Below are positions 33,434 through 43,806 of a stretch of 64,000 nucleotides of DNA, one piece after another. Numbering within the stretch: the first letter of the stretch is position 1; each line of letters starts with the position of its first letter. The stretch spans positions 16,188 through 80,187 of the forward strand of contig CANQSB010000013.1 of assembly GCA_947626435.1 (NCBI GenBank), in the 5' to 3' direction. Made by a program: the position numbers and the translations under genes. The notes under the pieces are model-generated. The model was not told where the DNA came from. It ran no database searches and was given only the letters and a program-made list of their open reading frames with translations. The DNA comes from an uncultured Lachnospiraceae bacterium. Its GTDB lineage: Bacteria; Bacillota; Clostridia; Lachnospirales; Lachnospiraceae.

Positions 33434-34690
33434 ATGAGAAAAGTAATATTGTATGGTGCAGGACAGGGCGGACAGGAAGCATTATTGTGGTTTGGTGAGG
33501 AAAACGTCAATTTTTTTATTGATAACAATACCGAAATACAAAAAAATGGTGCGTATGGTAAAGAAGCTTTTTCGTTTGCTAATTATATAGAAAAATATGA
33601 GAATAGCAGTGAATTGAGAGAGCAATATGATGTAGTCATTACAATTAAATGGCGTTGGGCGATACATCAACTTGCGTATGAACTTGAGAAAAAAGGAATT
33701 TATGGATACAGTATTTTTGGTGATATAAAGAGACGATGGGAAAACGCAGAGAAATTTCTTGACAGAGATTGTAAACAGTATCCTTGTGAACAGGAAAGCA
33801 TTAAGGATATACGGCTGGCGCAGAATAAATGGTTGTTGCGCCATATTGAGCCTGCTTCTCTCACACCGGCTATAGGAAAACTGCGTGAAAAACAGTTGCG
33901 TATTTTATCATATACTGCGCGGGCATTTGAGGAGTACAAAAGTGTTTTGGGTATAATGCCCGTTATGGAGGCTGGAACTTTGCTTGGAGCTGTACGGCAT
34001 AAGGGTTTTATTCCTTGGGATTATGACCTTGATTTTTGTATACCCAGATATGAGTATAATATGCTTTGTAAATATTTATTGGAAAATTATGAAGTATATA
34101 TATTGACAGATCCAAATCCTAAAAAAAACAAGTGGCGGAAAGCGGGTGCTTCAAAGGAAAAAACTTATAAAGCTTATTTTGTATATGGAGAAATAGTTTT
34201 GGCTATTGCAGAACCCGATGGAAAATTTGAGGGTTTCGATACCTTAAATAGGAACAGAATTGTGGATATTGTACCTCTGGATGTATTTCCAACAGATACG
34301 GATTTAAATTTGTATAGGAAAAAAATGGAGGAGTTTAAGAAATTTTGGAATAAAGAAGGAGATTTTTATAAACATCTATTAGAATTTCAAAAAGCAAATC
34401 CAATATTCTCAAAGAAGCCTGAAAAAGGTGATACGCTTGCTAGAGGTGTAGACGCTGCAGTTGGAGCGGCTTTTGTATCACTTCCAGGGAGATGGTGGGA
34501 TAAACAGTTATATCAATATGAAGATGTATATGAAACACAGCCTATGTTGTTTGAAAATGTTTTTTTTGAAGCGCCTGCCCAGCCGAAGGAGGTTCTTGCC
34601 AAAATGTATGGAGATGATTTTATGAAACTTCCTAATAGGTATGGGGTTCATAAAGAAAATCCTGAATGGTTGTTTACAGAAGAATATTAA
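33434..34690 (+). CDS. LicD-family phosphotransferase with N-terminal Rossmann-like module
   Basis: 418 residues. Residues 1-110 form the recurrent module of this island (KVILYGAGQGGQEALLWF, then VNFFIDNNTEI). Residues 170-418 are a LicD/FKRP-like nucleotidyltransferase-fold domain with MEAGTLLGAVRHKGFIPWDYDLDF, whose Asp pair binds metal. LicD proteins transfer phosphocholine or polyol phosphate from CDP donors to glycans. The CDP-polyol genes further downstream make a polyol phosphate a plausible donor. Confidence 0.85.
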   Translation: MRKVILYGAGQGGQEALLWFGEENVNFFIDNNTEIQKNGAYGKEAFSFANYIEKYENSSELREQYDVVITIKWRWAIHQLAYELEKKGIYGYSIFGDIKRRWENAEKFLDRDCKQYPCEQESIKDIRLAQNKWLLRHIEPASLTPAIGKLREKQLRILSYTARAFEEYKSVLGIMPVMEAGTLLGAVRHKGFIPWDYDLDFCIPRYEYNMLCKYLLENYEVYILTDPNPKKNKWRKAGASKEKTYKAYFVYGEIVLAIAEPDGKFEGFDTLNRNRIVDIVPLDVFPTDTDLNLYRKKMEEFKKFWNKEGDFYKHLLEFQKANPIFSKKPEKGDTLARGVDAAVGAAFVSLPGRWWDKQLYQYEDVYETQPMLFENVFFEAPAQPKEVLAKMYGDDFMKLPNRYGVHKENPEWLFTEEY

Positions 34691-34730
34691 GTAGTGGGTA
34701 GCAAAAAATAAATGAGAGAGGATAGCACTA

Positions 34731-35669
34731 ATGAACAAATTTATAATTTATGGAGCAGGCAAATGTGGACAAAAGTGGCTTGACTTTTTTAAGTACAAAC
34801 ATTTACAAGAATGTGTGTATTGTTTTGTGGACAAAAATGCAAAATCTATTAAAAAAATAAGCGGAGTTGATGTATTGTCGTTTGAAGAAACATATAATTT
34901 GGATTTGCCTTATTTGATTGCGGTAACTGACTCTGAATTAAAAGAGGAAATAGAAAATATTTTGAGAAAAGCCAATAAAAAATATACGGATAATATTGAG
35001 TACATAGCAGAATATTGTGGAGAAGACAGGATTACGTTTAATCGAGATTATTGCGCGTGGAGTCATCTAAATACTTCCTATTTTGAAAGAGCAGAAGAAA
35101 GTGACTGGATGGATGTCTTTTGGAATAAAAATGGTGTATTTTATAAAATGTTCATAAATTTGGATCTTAGTAATGTAGTTGAATTGGCATGTGGACATGG
35201 CAGACATGTTCCTATGTATGCATCATCTGCAAAACATATTACTTTGGTTGATATTCTTGAGGATAATATCCGTTTTTGCAAGGAACGTTTTAGAAATAAA
35301 AACAATATTTCGTATTATTGTAACAATGGATATAATTTATCAGAATTGGCAGATAGTTCATATACATCATTGTTTTCATACGATGCCATGGTACATTTTG
35401 AAATGTTGGATATTGTGTCTTATTTAAAGGAATTTTATAGAATTCTTATGCCAGGTGGATATGCATTGTTACATCATTCCAATAATACTTCAGATTATAA
35501 GGCGGCATTTAAAACAGGGGTTGCTATGCGAAGTTATATGAGTGCGGATATTTTTGCGTATTTTGCCTATAGAAATGGTTTTGAAATAGTAGAGCAGAAG
35601 ATTATTGACTGGGAAGGAATCAAAAACTTAGATTGCATTACGTTGCTGAAAAAACCTCATATTTTATAA
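34731..35669 (+). CDS. Class I SAM methyltransferase with N-terminal Rossmann-like module
   Basis: 312 residues. Residues 1-100 are the shared module (KFIIYGAGKCGQKWLDFF, then VYCFVDKNAKSI). Residues 120-310 are a methyltransferase: VVELACGHGRHVPMYASS is motif I, TLVDILEDNI follows, and MPGGYALLHHSNN is the post-motif region. It probably methylates a sugar or sugar-linked group in the cluster's glycan. GAGAGGA precedes the start. Confidence 0.75.
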   Translation: MNKFIIYGAGKCGQKWLDFFKYKHLQECVYCFVDKNAKSIKKISGVDVLSFEETYNLDLPYLIAVTDSELKEEIENILRKANKKYTDNIEYIAEYCGEDRITFNRDYCAWSHLNTSYFERAEESDWMDVFWNKNGVFYKMFINLDLSNVVELACGHGRHVPMYASSAKHITLVDILEDNIRFCKERFRNKNNISYYCNNGYNLSELADSSYTSLFSYDAMVHFEMLDIVSYLKEFYRILMPGGYALLHHSNNTSDYKAAFKTGVAMRSYMSADIFAYFAYRNGFEIVEQKIIDWEGIKNLDCITLLKKPHIL

Positions 35670-35697
35670 ATAGGAATTACTGAAAAGGAGATAGAAG

Positions 35698-36603
35698 ATG
35701 CAAGAATTTATGTGTCCAACGGCAGTAATATGGGGATATGGAAAAACATATAATCAAAATCTCAATTTAATTAAGTATCAGGAGATACGGAACCTTATTA
35801 AAATTGTTGGCATTACAGGGAAAGACATATATCATACATATATTGATGGATATCCCTGTATCCCCATAACAGATTTGCGCGATACGGAATTTGATTACCT
35901 GATTATTTCAGCACAAGGCTACTATAGCAAAATATGTGAAGAGGCAGTTGAGCTGGGAATTGAAAGAAACAGTATAATTGATATTCAAGTGTTCAACATA
36001 CCTAATTTTAATTTTTTGAACTATATAAAGTTGGTTAAATCACATATTTCCATTATAGCTAATAATTGTTGGGGAGGCGTTACATATCACTTGTTAAGAA
36101 TGCAATTTTTGTCGCCATTTATTAATATGTTTGTCAGAGATAAGGATTATATAAAATTATTAAAAGATTTAAAGATATTACAAGAAAAAATAGAGTTTAT
36201 AGGATGGAATTGTTCTTCTGAACTGGAACGGGAATATCCTATATACAATTTGGGAAGGGATATTTCCCTGCATTTCAATCACTATGTATCACAGGAAGAG
36301 GTTGAGTTTAAGTGGTATGAGCGGCTAAAAAGGATTAATTGGAATAATTTGTTTGTTATGATGTGGACGGAGGATGTAAATATAGCACAGCAGTTTGATG
36401 AACTGGACTATGAGAAGAAGATATGTTTTGTGCCGTTTAATTGTAACTTGAAATCTGCATATACATTAGCAAATCCAAACGGGGATATAAAATTTTGGGA
36501 AGTTGTAAACGGTGTGCCGTTGAATCGAATAATTGACTATAATGTGATTGATATGCTATGCGGAATTGGGAGGAAACATGATAGATTAGTCTCTCATAAT
36601 TAA
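35698..36603 (+). CDS. DUF1919-family exopolysaccharide protein with N-terminal module
   Basis: 301 residues. The first 105 residues are a version of the shared module (AVIWGYGKTYNQNL, ending YLIISAQGYY). From about residue 115 the DUF1919 signature appears (ISIIANNCWGGVTYHLLRMQFLSPF, then DYIKLLKDLK). DUF1919 proteins occur in capsule and exopolysaccharide clusters and are thought to be transferases, without a defined reaction. AAGGAG precedes the ATG. Confidence 0.8.
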   Translation: MQEFMCPTAVIWGYGKTYNQNLNLIKYQEIRNLIKIVGITGKDIYHTYIDGYPCIPITDLRDTEFDYLIISAQGYYSKICEEAVELGIERNSIIDIQVFNIPNFNFLNYIKLVKSHISIIANNCWGGVTYHLLRMQFLSPFINMFVRDKDYIKLLKDLKILQEKIEFIGWNCSSELEREYPIYNLGRDISLHFNHYVSQEEVEFKWYERLKRINWNNLFVMMWTEDVNIAQQFDELDYEKKICFVPFNCNLKSAYTLANPNGDIKFWEVVNGVPLNRIIDYNVIDMLCGIGRKHDRLVSHN

Positions 36604-36636
36604 TGGATAAAAATAAATTGTTGTATTAGGAGAAAA

Positions 36637-37836
36637 ATGAAAGAGCTTATTAGTGTGATTATTCCTATATTTAATATTGAAGATTATATAGGGAAATGTA
36701 TAGAAAGTGTTGTTTCGCAGACTTATACCAATATGGAAATTATCCTTGTAGATGATGGATCTACAGATAATTCTGGGGAAATATGTAAACAATATGCCTA
36801 CAGGGATTCCAGAATTAAATGCGTATATCAAGAGAATGAAGGTTCAGTAGGCGCTAGAAAAACGGGGTTAACCAATGCAACTGGAAAATATATTGTTTTT
36901 GTTGATGGTGATGATTATGTGGAAAAAGATTATGTTAAAAAATTATATGAATTAATGATTGATAATGATGTTGATATGGTTCATTCTAATTACATTGTGG
37001 ATTGTAAAGAACAAAGATATATAAAAAATGTGCATTTATTTAAGGAAAAGGATTTGGATTTTGAATTCCGAAAGGCGCTGTTACGAGATTATGTATTTGA
37101 ATGGAACTCGGAAAAGGAAATTATTGAGTGTAACTTATATGGATGCATTTATAAAAAAAATGTGATATATGATTGCTATATGGAACTGCCAAATTATCAG
37201 CAGTATGGAGAAGACTTGCTTTGTCTTTGTAATTTGATTATGAGATGTCAGAGTATAATGTTGATTCCTGATGCCTACTATCATTATGTAATGAGAGAAG
37301 GTTCACTTGATCATACAGAAAATTTTATGAAAGCATTATTAAACAAGGCATCCTTATACAAAGAAGTAGAAAAAATTCTTGAGAGATATGAGATTTTTTC
37401 TGAACTTTTTGACAAATGCCAGACTTTTTTTGTATATAAAGTGTTTAGAGATTTTAGTTTGTTTCCGCTTGAGAATGTGCAGGTGAAACCGCAATTCGTG
37501 TGTAGTTTTATTGATTTATTATTGAATAAAAAAATTGTTTTATATGGTGCGGGAATGGTAGGGCAAAGTATATATGAACAGTTGACAAATTATGAAAGTA
37601 TTGAAATTGTTGGATGGTTTGACCGTAATTATAGAAAAGTTCAATTGCCATATAAGCGTATAGAAAATCCGGCTTTGGTTAATTTAATGAAATTTGATTA
37701 TATTATTGTGGCAGTTAAAGAAAAAAGTATTGCAGAGGAAATTATAGATTATCTATCTGACATGAACATAGATAGAAAATTAATTTTATGGGAGCCTTAT
37801 TTATGCTCTGAAAGTATTTCTCTGTTGGTATCGTAA
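36637..37836 (+). CDS. GT2 glycosyltransferase with C-terminal Rossmann-like module
   Basis: 399 residues. Residues 1 to about 240 are a GT-A family 2 domain: ISVIIPIFNIEDYIGKCIESV, then EIILVDDGSTDNSG and the metal-binding FVDGDDYV near residue 90. Residues about 298-399 are the shared module at the C-terminus (KKIVLYGAGMVGQSIYEQL, then VGWFDRNYRK). This inverted order shows the module is a separable domain. GGAG precedes the start. Confidence 0.85.
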   Translation: MKELISVIIPIFNIEDYIGKCIESVVSQTYTNMEIILVDDGSTDNSGEICKQYAYRDSRIKCVYQENEGSVGARKTGLTNATGKYIVFVDGDDYVEKDYVKKLYELMIDNDVDMVHSNYIVDCKEQRYIKNVHLFKEKDLDFEFRKALLRDYVFEWNSEKEIIECNLYGCIYKKNVIYDCYMELPNYQQYGEDLLCLCNLIMRCQSIMLIPDAYYHYVMREGSLDHTENFMKALLNKASLYKEVEKILERYEIFSELFDKCQTFFVYKVFRDFSLFPLENVQVKPQFVCSFIDLLLNKKIVLYGAGMVGQSIYEQLTNYESIEIVGWFDRNYRKVQLPYKRIENPALVNLMKFDYIIVAVKEKSIAEEIIDYLSDMNIDRKLILWEPYLCSESISLLVS

Positions 37837-37863
37837 AATGAGTTAATATAATGGTATATATTT

Positions 37864-39153
37864 ATGAATGATATTATTATAAAACTAAAATATATTTGTG
37901 AGCATTATAGGGTATGTCTCTATGGCGCAGGCATGTATGCAAGGACGCTTTACGCGTTTATGAAGGAACAGAACATAGGACAGATAGAACAGTTTATTGT
38001 GAGTAAGGGAGCACCTTTAAATGATACTGTTTTTGGGAAAAATGTCATTGAATTAGGAGAATATGTTTTACAGAAAAACTTAAAAAGCAAATCAAGGGAA
38101 AAAAATTTAATTATTCTTGCTGTGTCAGAGCAGTATTATGCAGAAATAATAGAAGAACTTAAAAATAGAAAAATAAATCAATACGTAACACTATCAAATG
38201 AAGAATGGCAGATGGTAATTCAGGCGACTCAATTTGAGGGTATTGTCCCACAAAAAAATATCGCTATATTAATGTACCATAGGATTATAGATTCTGATTA
38301 TAACTTTTGGAAGCTGAATATTTCTCCAGCGATATTTGAGAAGCATATGAAGTATATAAGCGAAAATTATAATGTATTACGGTTGGAAGAAATATGGAAT
38401 AATATAGTCCAACCCAATCAAAAGTATGTTGTTATTACATTTGACGATGGATATGTAGACAATTTTCGTTTTGCTCTCCCCATTTTAGAAAAATATCAGG
38501 TTCCTGCCACGGTATTTGTAAGTACAGATCTTATAGATACGAATGAAATGTATTGGTGGGATGAACTGGAAAAGATATTTATTTTAGACAGTTATGTGGG
38601 TGAATTTGTCTTTAAAGGTATCTCATACAGAGTTGTCAATTCTGATGACAGTAATGCAGCATGTATTGCAATCAGGAATCGAATTAAAGAAATGAATCCG
38701 GCAGAGCAGAAAAAAAGTATGAGAGAACTTCGTGAGGTATTAGGCGTAGAGAAACCGTCAACATCTGAATTGCGGTGCGTAAATACGAATGAATTAAGGG
38801 CAATGGCAGAATCGCAGTATATAACAATTGGTGGTCATACGAAGTCACATTTATCAATGGGAAAGCAGCATTCGGAGGAGTTATTACGTTCAGAATTAGA
38901 AGAGTCATTGGAAATATTGAAAAGAAAAACAGGAAAACGGATTAATGTATTTGCCTATCCTTTTGGAGGAAAGGAAGATTGGTGTGATACAGCAGATAGG
39001 ATTGTAGCCGAATGTGGGATTGCCAAGTCAGTGTTGGTTGGCAGTGGAAATATCAATGCAAGTGATACGATGTATAATCTTCCGCGTCATATGGTTTTTA
39101 CAACTGATAATATAGAAAAGAAAATGATAAGAATTTGGGGGATATATGGATGA
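37864..39153 (+). CDS. NodB-type polysaccharide deacetylase with N-terminal module
   Basis: 429 residues. Residues 12-115 are the shared module (VCLYGAGMYARTLYAFM). From about residue 135 a carbohydrate esterase 4 domain follows: ILMYHRI, VVITFDDGYVDNFRFALPIL with the catalytic Asp-Asp near residue 192, and GGHTKSHLSM with the metal His pair. It would de-N-acetylate an amino sugar. No signal peptide or membrane anchor, so a cytoplasmic or lipid-linked intermediate is the likely substrate. Overlaps the next start (ATGA). Confidence 0.85.
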   Translation: MNDIIIKLKYICEHYRVCLYGAGMYARTLYAFMKEQNIGQIEQFIVSKGAPLNDTVFGKNVIELGEYVLQKNLKSKSREKNLIILAVSEQYYAEIIEELKNRKINQYVTLSNEEWQMVIQATQFEGIVPQKNIAILMYHRIIDSDYNFWKLNISPAIFEKHMKYISENYNVLRLEEIWNNIVQPNQKYVVITFDDGYVDNFRFALPILEKYQVPATVFVSTDLIDTNEMYWWDELEKIFILDSYVGEFVFKGISYRVVNSDDSNAACIAIRNRIKEMNPAEQKKSMRELREVLGVEKPSTSELRCVNTNELRAMAESQYITIGGHTKSHLSMGKQHSEELLRSELEESLEILKRKTGKRINVFAYPFGGKEDWCDTADRIVAECGIAKSVLVGSGNINASDTMYNLPRHMVFTTDNIEKKMIRIWGIYG

Positions 39154-40238
39154 CAAAAGAAAGGGTAATTGTATTTGGCGCAGGAAAGCTATTTGCGGAA
39201 CGCAGAAATTTGATTGAAAAGTATGGTGAGATAGAAGGGATTTTGGATAATAAAGCATGTGAGTTAAGCATACCTTCCATTGAAACATATCTGCCAGAAG
39301 AATTAGTTCATTTGCCGAAAGTACCTATTATTATTATGTCAGATTATCTTGTGCCAATGGTTCTTCAGGTTAGTAGGATCATTGGGGAGGATGAGTGCAG
39401 CAAAAGGGTAAAAATCGGGCGTATTTGCTACCCGGTGGAAGAAGAAGAAAATGTACTTGCAAATGCGGCACTGCAGATTATTGTAGAATCAGGAAATGTA
39501 TACTGTGTGTTAGAAGATGGGCAAAGGGTATTATTAGATGAGAAGTCTCATTATATGAAAGATATTTACCGTGTTGTTTCCCAAAAAAGAGATGTACTGC
39601 TCAATGCACTGATTGCGGCAAAAGTAAGACCGATAGACGCATTTTTTGGGCGAAAGAGAGGAGAACCGATAGATAGATATTATATTGAAAAATTTCTTGA
39701 TGAACATAAGGAGTTTATACGCGGACGATGCCTTGAAATCGCAGAAGATACATATACCAAGAAATTTGGAGGAAATCGTGTGACTGATTCCGTAATGCTT
39801 CATGTAGAAGGCTGGGGAGACAATGTGATAAAGGGAAATTTAGAAACTGGTGACGGTATTGTGGCGGAAACGTATGATTCAATGATTATCACGCAGACAT
39901 TGATGTGTATATATAATGTAGAAGCTGCGGTGAGGAATATATTCGTAGGTCTGAAAAAAGGTGGCTCTGCACTCGTGACGGTATCCGGAATATCGCAGAT
40001 TGCGAGGTATGATGATGACAATTGGGGAATGTTTCATTCTTTTTATATGAGTGGTTTAAAGAAATTGTTTTATCCTGTTTTTGGTGAAGAAAATGTTGAA
40101 ATAATTCACTATGGAAATGTGAAAACTGCAATGGCATTTTTATATGGGGCTGTTCGTGAAGAAGTAAGAGATGAGGATTTTAATATATCCGATATGGATT
40201 ATCCTGTCATATATGGTATTCATGCAATAAGAAGGTAG
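39150..40238 (+). CDS. Degenerate methyltransferase-like protein with N-terminal module
   Basis: Start set at ATG 39150, coupled to the upstream stop. About 362 residues. The N-terminal module reads RVIVFGAGKLFAERRNL...GILDNKA. The C-terminal 180 residues resemble a class I methyltransferase (GRCLEIAEDTYTKKFGG near the usual motif I, later VGLKKGGSALVTVSG), but the glycine-rich SAM loop is not canonical. It may be a methyltransferase with an altered loop or a non-catalytic partner of the deacetylase. Confidence 0.55.
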   Translation: MTKERVIVFGAGKLFAERRNLIEKYGEIEGILDNKACELSIPSIETYLPEELVHLPKVPIIIMSDYLVPMVLQVSRIIGEDECSKRVKIGRICYPVEEEENVLANAALQIIVESGNVYCVLEDGQRVLLDEKSHYMKDIYRVVSQKRDVLLNALIAAKVRPIDAFFGRKRGEPIDRYYIEKFLDEHKEFIRGRCLEIAEDTYTKKFGGNRVTDSVMLHVEGWGDNVIKGNLETGDGIVAETYDSMIITQTLMCIYNVEAAVRNIFVGLKKGGSALVTVSGISQIARYDDDNWGMFHSFYMSGLKKLFYPVFGEENVEIIHYGNVKTAMAFLYGAVREEVRDEDFNISDMDYPVIYGIHAIRR

Positions 40239-40290
40239 GAATATTATTGTTCTATAGGTATAAGCCATATAGTGTAATGGAGAGAAAATT

Positions 40291-41670
40291 TTGAAGATTA
40301 TAATATTTGGATTAGGTAATATATACAGTCAGATTAAGCAGTATTTTTATGGCAACGACTCAGAAGTGGTGGCATTGGTGGATAACAACAAAGACTTAAT
40401 AGGCTCTGTGGTGGATAGCTATGTGGTAGAGGATCCAAGGTATATATGGAAGTATTCATATGATTATGTCGTAATCACAAGTAATTATGCTGTTGAAATG
40501 AAACAACAACTTATAGATATGGGGATAGAACGGGAGAAACTGATTCATTATAAAGATTATATTGGAAGTTTTCCCTTAGATCCATGGATTGTCCAAACAG
40601 ATTCCTTGGAGAACAGTGTATTGATTTTGTCAAATAAATTTGGATATCATGGGGGACCGATTGCTTGTCTCAGCTTGGCACATGTATTGATTCAAAGGGG
40701 GTATAATGTCACAATAGCGGTTCCGCAGGCAGACAGCGGTTTTGTGGATGAAATTTCATCAATGGATTTAAGGGTGATAGTTGTAGAAAATCTTGATTAT
40801 TTAAGTATGGAAAATCTGAAGTGGACAGATAGATATGATTATATATTTGCGAATACGATTGTTATGGCAAGGTGCGCTATAAAACTTGCAAAAAAACGCA
40901 AGGTATATTTGTGGCTGCATGAAAGTGTAGATTCATATGCTGATTATGAGTATTGGCATGAAGAAATTGTGGAAGAAATCAAAAATGATTCTTTGATAAT
41001 TGGGGCAGTCAGTGATGTGGCAAAGAAAAATTTTTTTAGTATTTATAAGATTGAAAAAACGGTAAGTGTCATGCCATATGGAATTGAAGATAAGTGTAAG
41101 AAGAAGGACGTTGACCTCACAGATGGGATTATGACATTTGCTGTAGTTGCGAACCATATTCCGCTGAAAGGCTTGGACGTGTTATTTGCTGCTTTAACTT
41201 TGCTTCCCAAAGAAGCAAAGCTGCGGATCAGGGTATTAATTGCGGGAAAGACATATGACAATGATTATGGCAATAGAATCAAATATGAAATTACTCAAAA
41301 TAATAGCTGCACATATTTAGGAGAGCTTTCCAGAGAAAAAATATTTGAACTATATGACAGGACAGATGTTGTTATAATTCCATCTCGCCGTGATTCTTTG
41401 CCGATAGTTGCAACGGAGGCTATGATGTTGAAAAAAACATGTATTATTTCAGATTCAATAGGAACGGCAAAGTATATAAAACATAAATTTAATGGTTTGG
41501 TTTTTAAGAACGAAGATATAAAGGAACTGTCCAAGGCGATTAACTGGTGTTTGGAAAATAGGAGATTTTTAAAAACAATTGCAGAAAATGCAAGGAAAAC
41601 ATATGAAGAGAGTTTTACTATGGAGAAATTTGGCGATAGGGTTGCTGCAGCGATTGAATGCTTAAAATAA
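40291..41670 (+). CDS. GT4 glycosyltransferase with N-terminal module
   Basis: 459 residues with a TTG start at 40291, about 6 bases after GGAGAG. Residues 1-95 are the shared module (KIIIFGLGNIYSQIKQYF, then VVALVDNNKDLIG). The rest is a GT-B glycosyltransferase: YHGGPIACLSLAHVLIQRGYNV, PLKGLDVLFAAL near 290, and IPSRRDSLPIVATEAM near 365 with the conserved E-x7-E region. Its closest relative in the window is the gene at 48041. Confidence 0.83.
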   Translation: MKIIIFGLGNIYSQIKQYFYGNDSEVVALVDNNKDLIGSVVDSYVVEDPRYIWKYSYDYVVITSNYAVEMKQQLIDMGIEREKLIHYKDYIGSFPLDPWIVQTDSLENSVLILSNKFGYHGGPIACLSLAHVLIQRGYNVTIAVPQADSGFVDEISSMDLRVIVVENLDYLSMENLKWTDRYDYIFANTIVMARCAIKLAKKRKVYLWLHESVDSYADYEYWHEEIVEEIKNDSLIIGAVSDVAKKNFFSIYKIEKTVSVMPYGIEDKCKKKDVDLTDGIMTFAVVANHIPLKGLDVLFAALTLLPKEAKLRIRVLIAGKTYDNDYGNRIKYEITQNNSCTYLGELSREKIFELYDRTDVVIIPSRRDSLPIVATEAMMLKKTCIISDSIGTAKYIKHKFNGLVFKNEDIKELSKAINWCLENRRFLKTIAENARKTYEESFTMEKFGDRVAAAIECLK

Positions 41671-41863
41671 CAGATTGTATTTGAATGATGAAGCAAATTA
41701 TTGGAGAATTTTTGAAATTGTATTTGAAATTTAAGAGACATAATATGAATGGGTGTATGAAGATTTTTTGGATGATATTCAGGACAATGCCAGAAAAATG
41801 TTTCAATAAAAAGAACATATTGTCAAACTTAGACAGTCGTATTTTGTATTAGGGATAAATTGG

Positions 41864-43006
41864 ATGAAACGAATATGTATTTATGTAACCTATAACAAAA
41901 AAAATGAAATAAAAGAATATATGGGTTATGTGCTGAAATCAATTCGTAGATATGTAGATGGGCTTTATGTAGTATGCAATTATCTTCAAATAAAAGAAGG
42001 GTTTAAGTATATAGAGCCATACGCGGACGAAATATTTTATAGGGAAAACAAGGGTTATGATGCAGGGGGGTATAAAGACACATTATGCACTCTGCTTGGC
42101 TGGGATGAAGTTTACAAGTATGATGAGCTTATTTTAATGAATGATTCTTTTCTTGGACCATTTTATGACTTAGGGAAATATTTTAATATGATGGAAAGCA
42201 TATCCTGCGATTTTTGGGGAATGACGAGGCAGTTTTCTGTGGAGTTAGAATCGTTGAATTACAGGTATGGTTCCCATGTACATAGTTATTTCCTTGTATT
42301 CCGCAGAAAAATGTTGCATAGTAATGAATTTAGAAATTTTTGGGAAAATTTAATTTATCCAAAAACATTTGCTGAAGCAATTCTATATTTTGAAATCGGT
42401 ATTAATAAAGACATGCAGGAAAATGGATATAAATCTATGGCACTGACGGATGTATGGGGGATGGAGTTTAAAGGAAACGAGAATCCGTTTCTCTTATATT
42501 CATTTGAACTAATTTGTGATAAAGGCTTTCCAATATTAAAGAAGAAATGTCTGTTGATAAGGAACAAGGGATTTGCAGACACATTGAAAGCAATTATATA
42601 TTTAGAAAATAGTAATAATTATCCTATAAAATGGATATGGGAACAGTTAGACAGCCAGTTTTATATAGAAAATTATGCTCCCGCTAATACCAGCTGCCTT
42701 GAATTTTTCTATAAAAAATATAAAAGGATATACATATATGGCGCAGGAGTTTGTGGAAAAAACCTTGCTATATATTTCAGACACAAAGGCTGGCAGTATG
42801 CAGGAATAATTGTGTCAGACACCACAGATCAGAACATAGAATGCATCAGGTTCGAGGATGCGCAGATTGATGAAGAAACAGGTGTCATAGTATCGGTAAT
42901 ACACAAGGACGCATCAGAACAGATTGTTAATCATATAGGAAACAAGTGCAGCCGTGAACAGTTATTTATTTTATACGAATGCACAGCTATAAGGATTCCT
43001 GAGTAG
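41864..43006 (+). CDS. Rhamnan-synthesis F (RgpF)-like glycosyltransferase with C-terminal module
   Basis: 380 residues. The N-terminal 260 residues match the RgpF family: VDGLYVVCN, ENKGYDAGGYKDTL near residue 62, LILMNDSFLGPF near 88, and HSYFLVFRRKML. Residues about 287-380 are the shared module placed C-terminally (KRIYIYGAGVCGKNLAIYF). RgpF proteins extend or branch rhamnose-type polysaccharide chains. The 190-base gap before it holds only a 36-codon open stretch of no clear meaning. Confidence 0.78.
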   Translation: MKRICIYVTYNKKNEIKEYMGYVLKSIRRYVDGLYVVCNYLQIKEGFKYIEPYADEIFYRENKGYDAGGYKDTLCTLLGWDEVYKYDELILMNDSFLGPFYDLGKYFNMMESISCDFWGMTRQFSVELESLNYRYGSHVHSYFLVFRRKMLHSNEFRNFWENLIYPKTFAEAILYFEIGINKDMQENGYKSMALTDVWGMEFKGNENPFLLYSFELICDKGFPILKKKCLLIRNKGFADTLKAIIYLENSNNYPIKWIWEQLDSQFYIENYAPANTSCLEFFYKKYKRIYIYGAGVCGKNLAIYFRHKGWQYAGIIVSDTTDQNIECIRFEDAQIDEETGVIVSVIHKDASEQIVNHIGNKCSREQLFILYECTAIRIPE

Positions 43007-43047
43007 GAAGCGTATCACAATTTCGAGAAAGGCGGCAGAATAAGCCA

Positions 43048-43761
43048 ATGAACATCGCAATGATAATCGCAGGCGGCACAGGCAGCAGGATGCGGCAGGA
43101 TATCCCAAAGCAGTTCCTTACCGTAAACGAAAAACCCGTAATCATATACACCCTTGAGGTATTCCAAAATCATCCTGCTATAGACGAGATCATCGTCGTC
43201 TGCATCGAGGGCTGGGAGCAGATATTATGGGCATACATAAAACAGTTCAATATTGTCAAAGCCACGACAGTGACCGCAGGCGGTGAATGCGGACAGGCTT
43301 CAATATACAATGGGCTTCTGGCACTTGAAAAGAACCACAATCCCGATGACATAGTCCTTATACACGACGCAATCCGTCCAATGGTGTCGGAAGAAATAAT
43401 TTCCGACTGTATAAATAAAACCATAGAATACGGGTGCGCAATCGCCACAATTCCCTGTGCTGAGGCGATGCTTGTCACGGAAGATCAGGAAAGCTCAGAG
43501 CGCGTTTTCAGCCGTGAAAATCTAAAAAGAACGCAGACCCCGCAGGGGTTCAGGCTGGGCCATCTGCTTGAAGTCCACAGGAAAGCGCTTGATAAGAACA
43601 TAACAAACTCCGTGGCATCATGCACGCTGATGATTGAGATGGGAGAGCAAGTATATTTCTCAAAGGGTTCGGAAAAAAATCTAAAACTTACGACAGTTGA
43701 GGACATAGACATCTTCAAGGCGCTGCTTCTGGCAAAGCGGGCGGAGTGGCTGAAACATTAA
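43048..43761 (+). CDS. IspD/TarI-family cytidylyltransferase
   Basis: 237 residues. The nucleotide-binding loop is MIIAGGTGSRMRQDIPKQFL, followed by DDIVLIHDAIRPMVSE near residue 107 and RTQTPQGFRLGHLLEVH near 170. The family includes IspD (MEP pathway) and TarI/Bcs1 (CDP-ribitol). Its position beside LicD genes and a nucleotide-sugar epimerase favours a CDP-polyol role. Less AT-rich than the preceding 20 kb, suggesting a separately acquired block. Confidence 0.78.
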   Translation: MNIAMIIAGGTGSRMRQDIPKQFLTVNEKPVIIYTLEVFQNHPAIDEIIVVCIEGWEQILWAYIKQFNIVKATTVTAGGECGQASIYNGLLALEKNHNPDDIVLIHDAIRPMVSEEIISDCINKTIEYGCAIATIPCAEAMLVTEDQESSERVFSRENLKRTQTPQGFRLGHLLEVHRKALDKNITNSVASCTLMIEMGEQVYFSKGSEKNLKLTTVEDIDIFKALLLAKRAEWLKH

Positions 43762-43806
43762 GAACGGCGGTTTTCATTTTTTGCGGCAAAGGCAGAGGTG
43801 GTTGAT

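Noticed and set aside
41744..41854. 36-codon open stretch between two glycan genes
   Set aside because: No ribosome binding site, no recognisable product; more likely spacer or a gene remnant.
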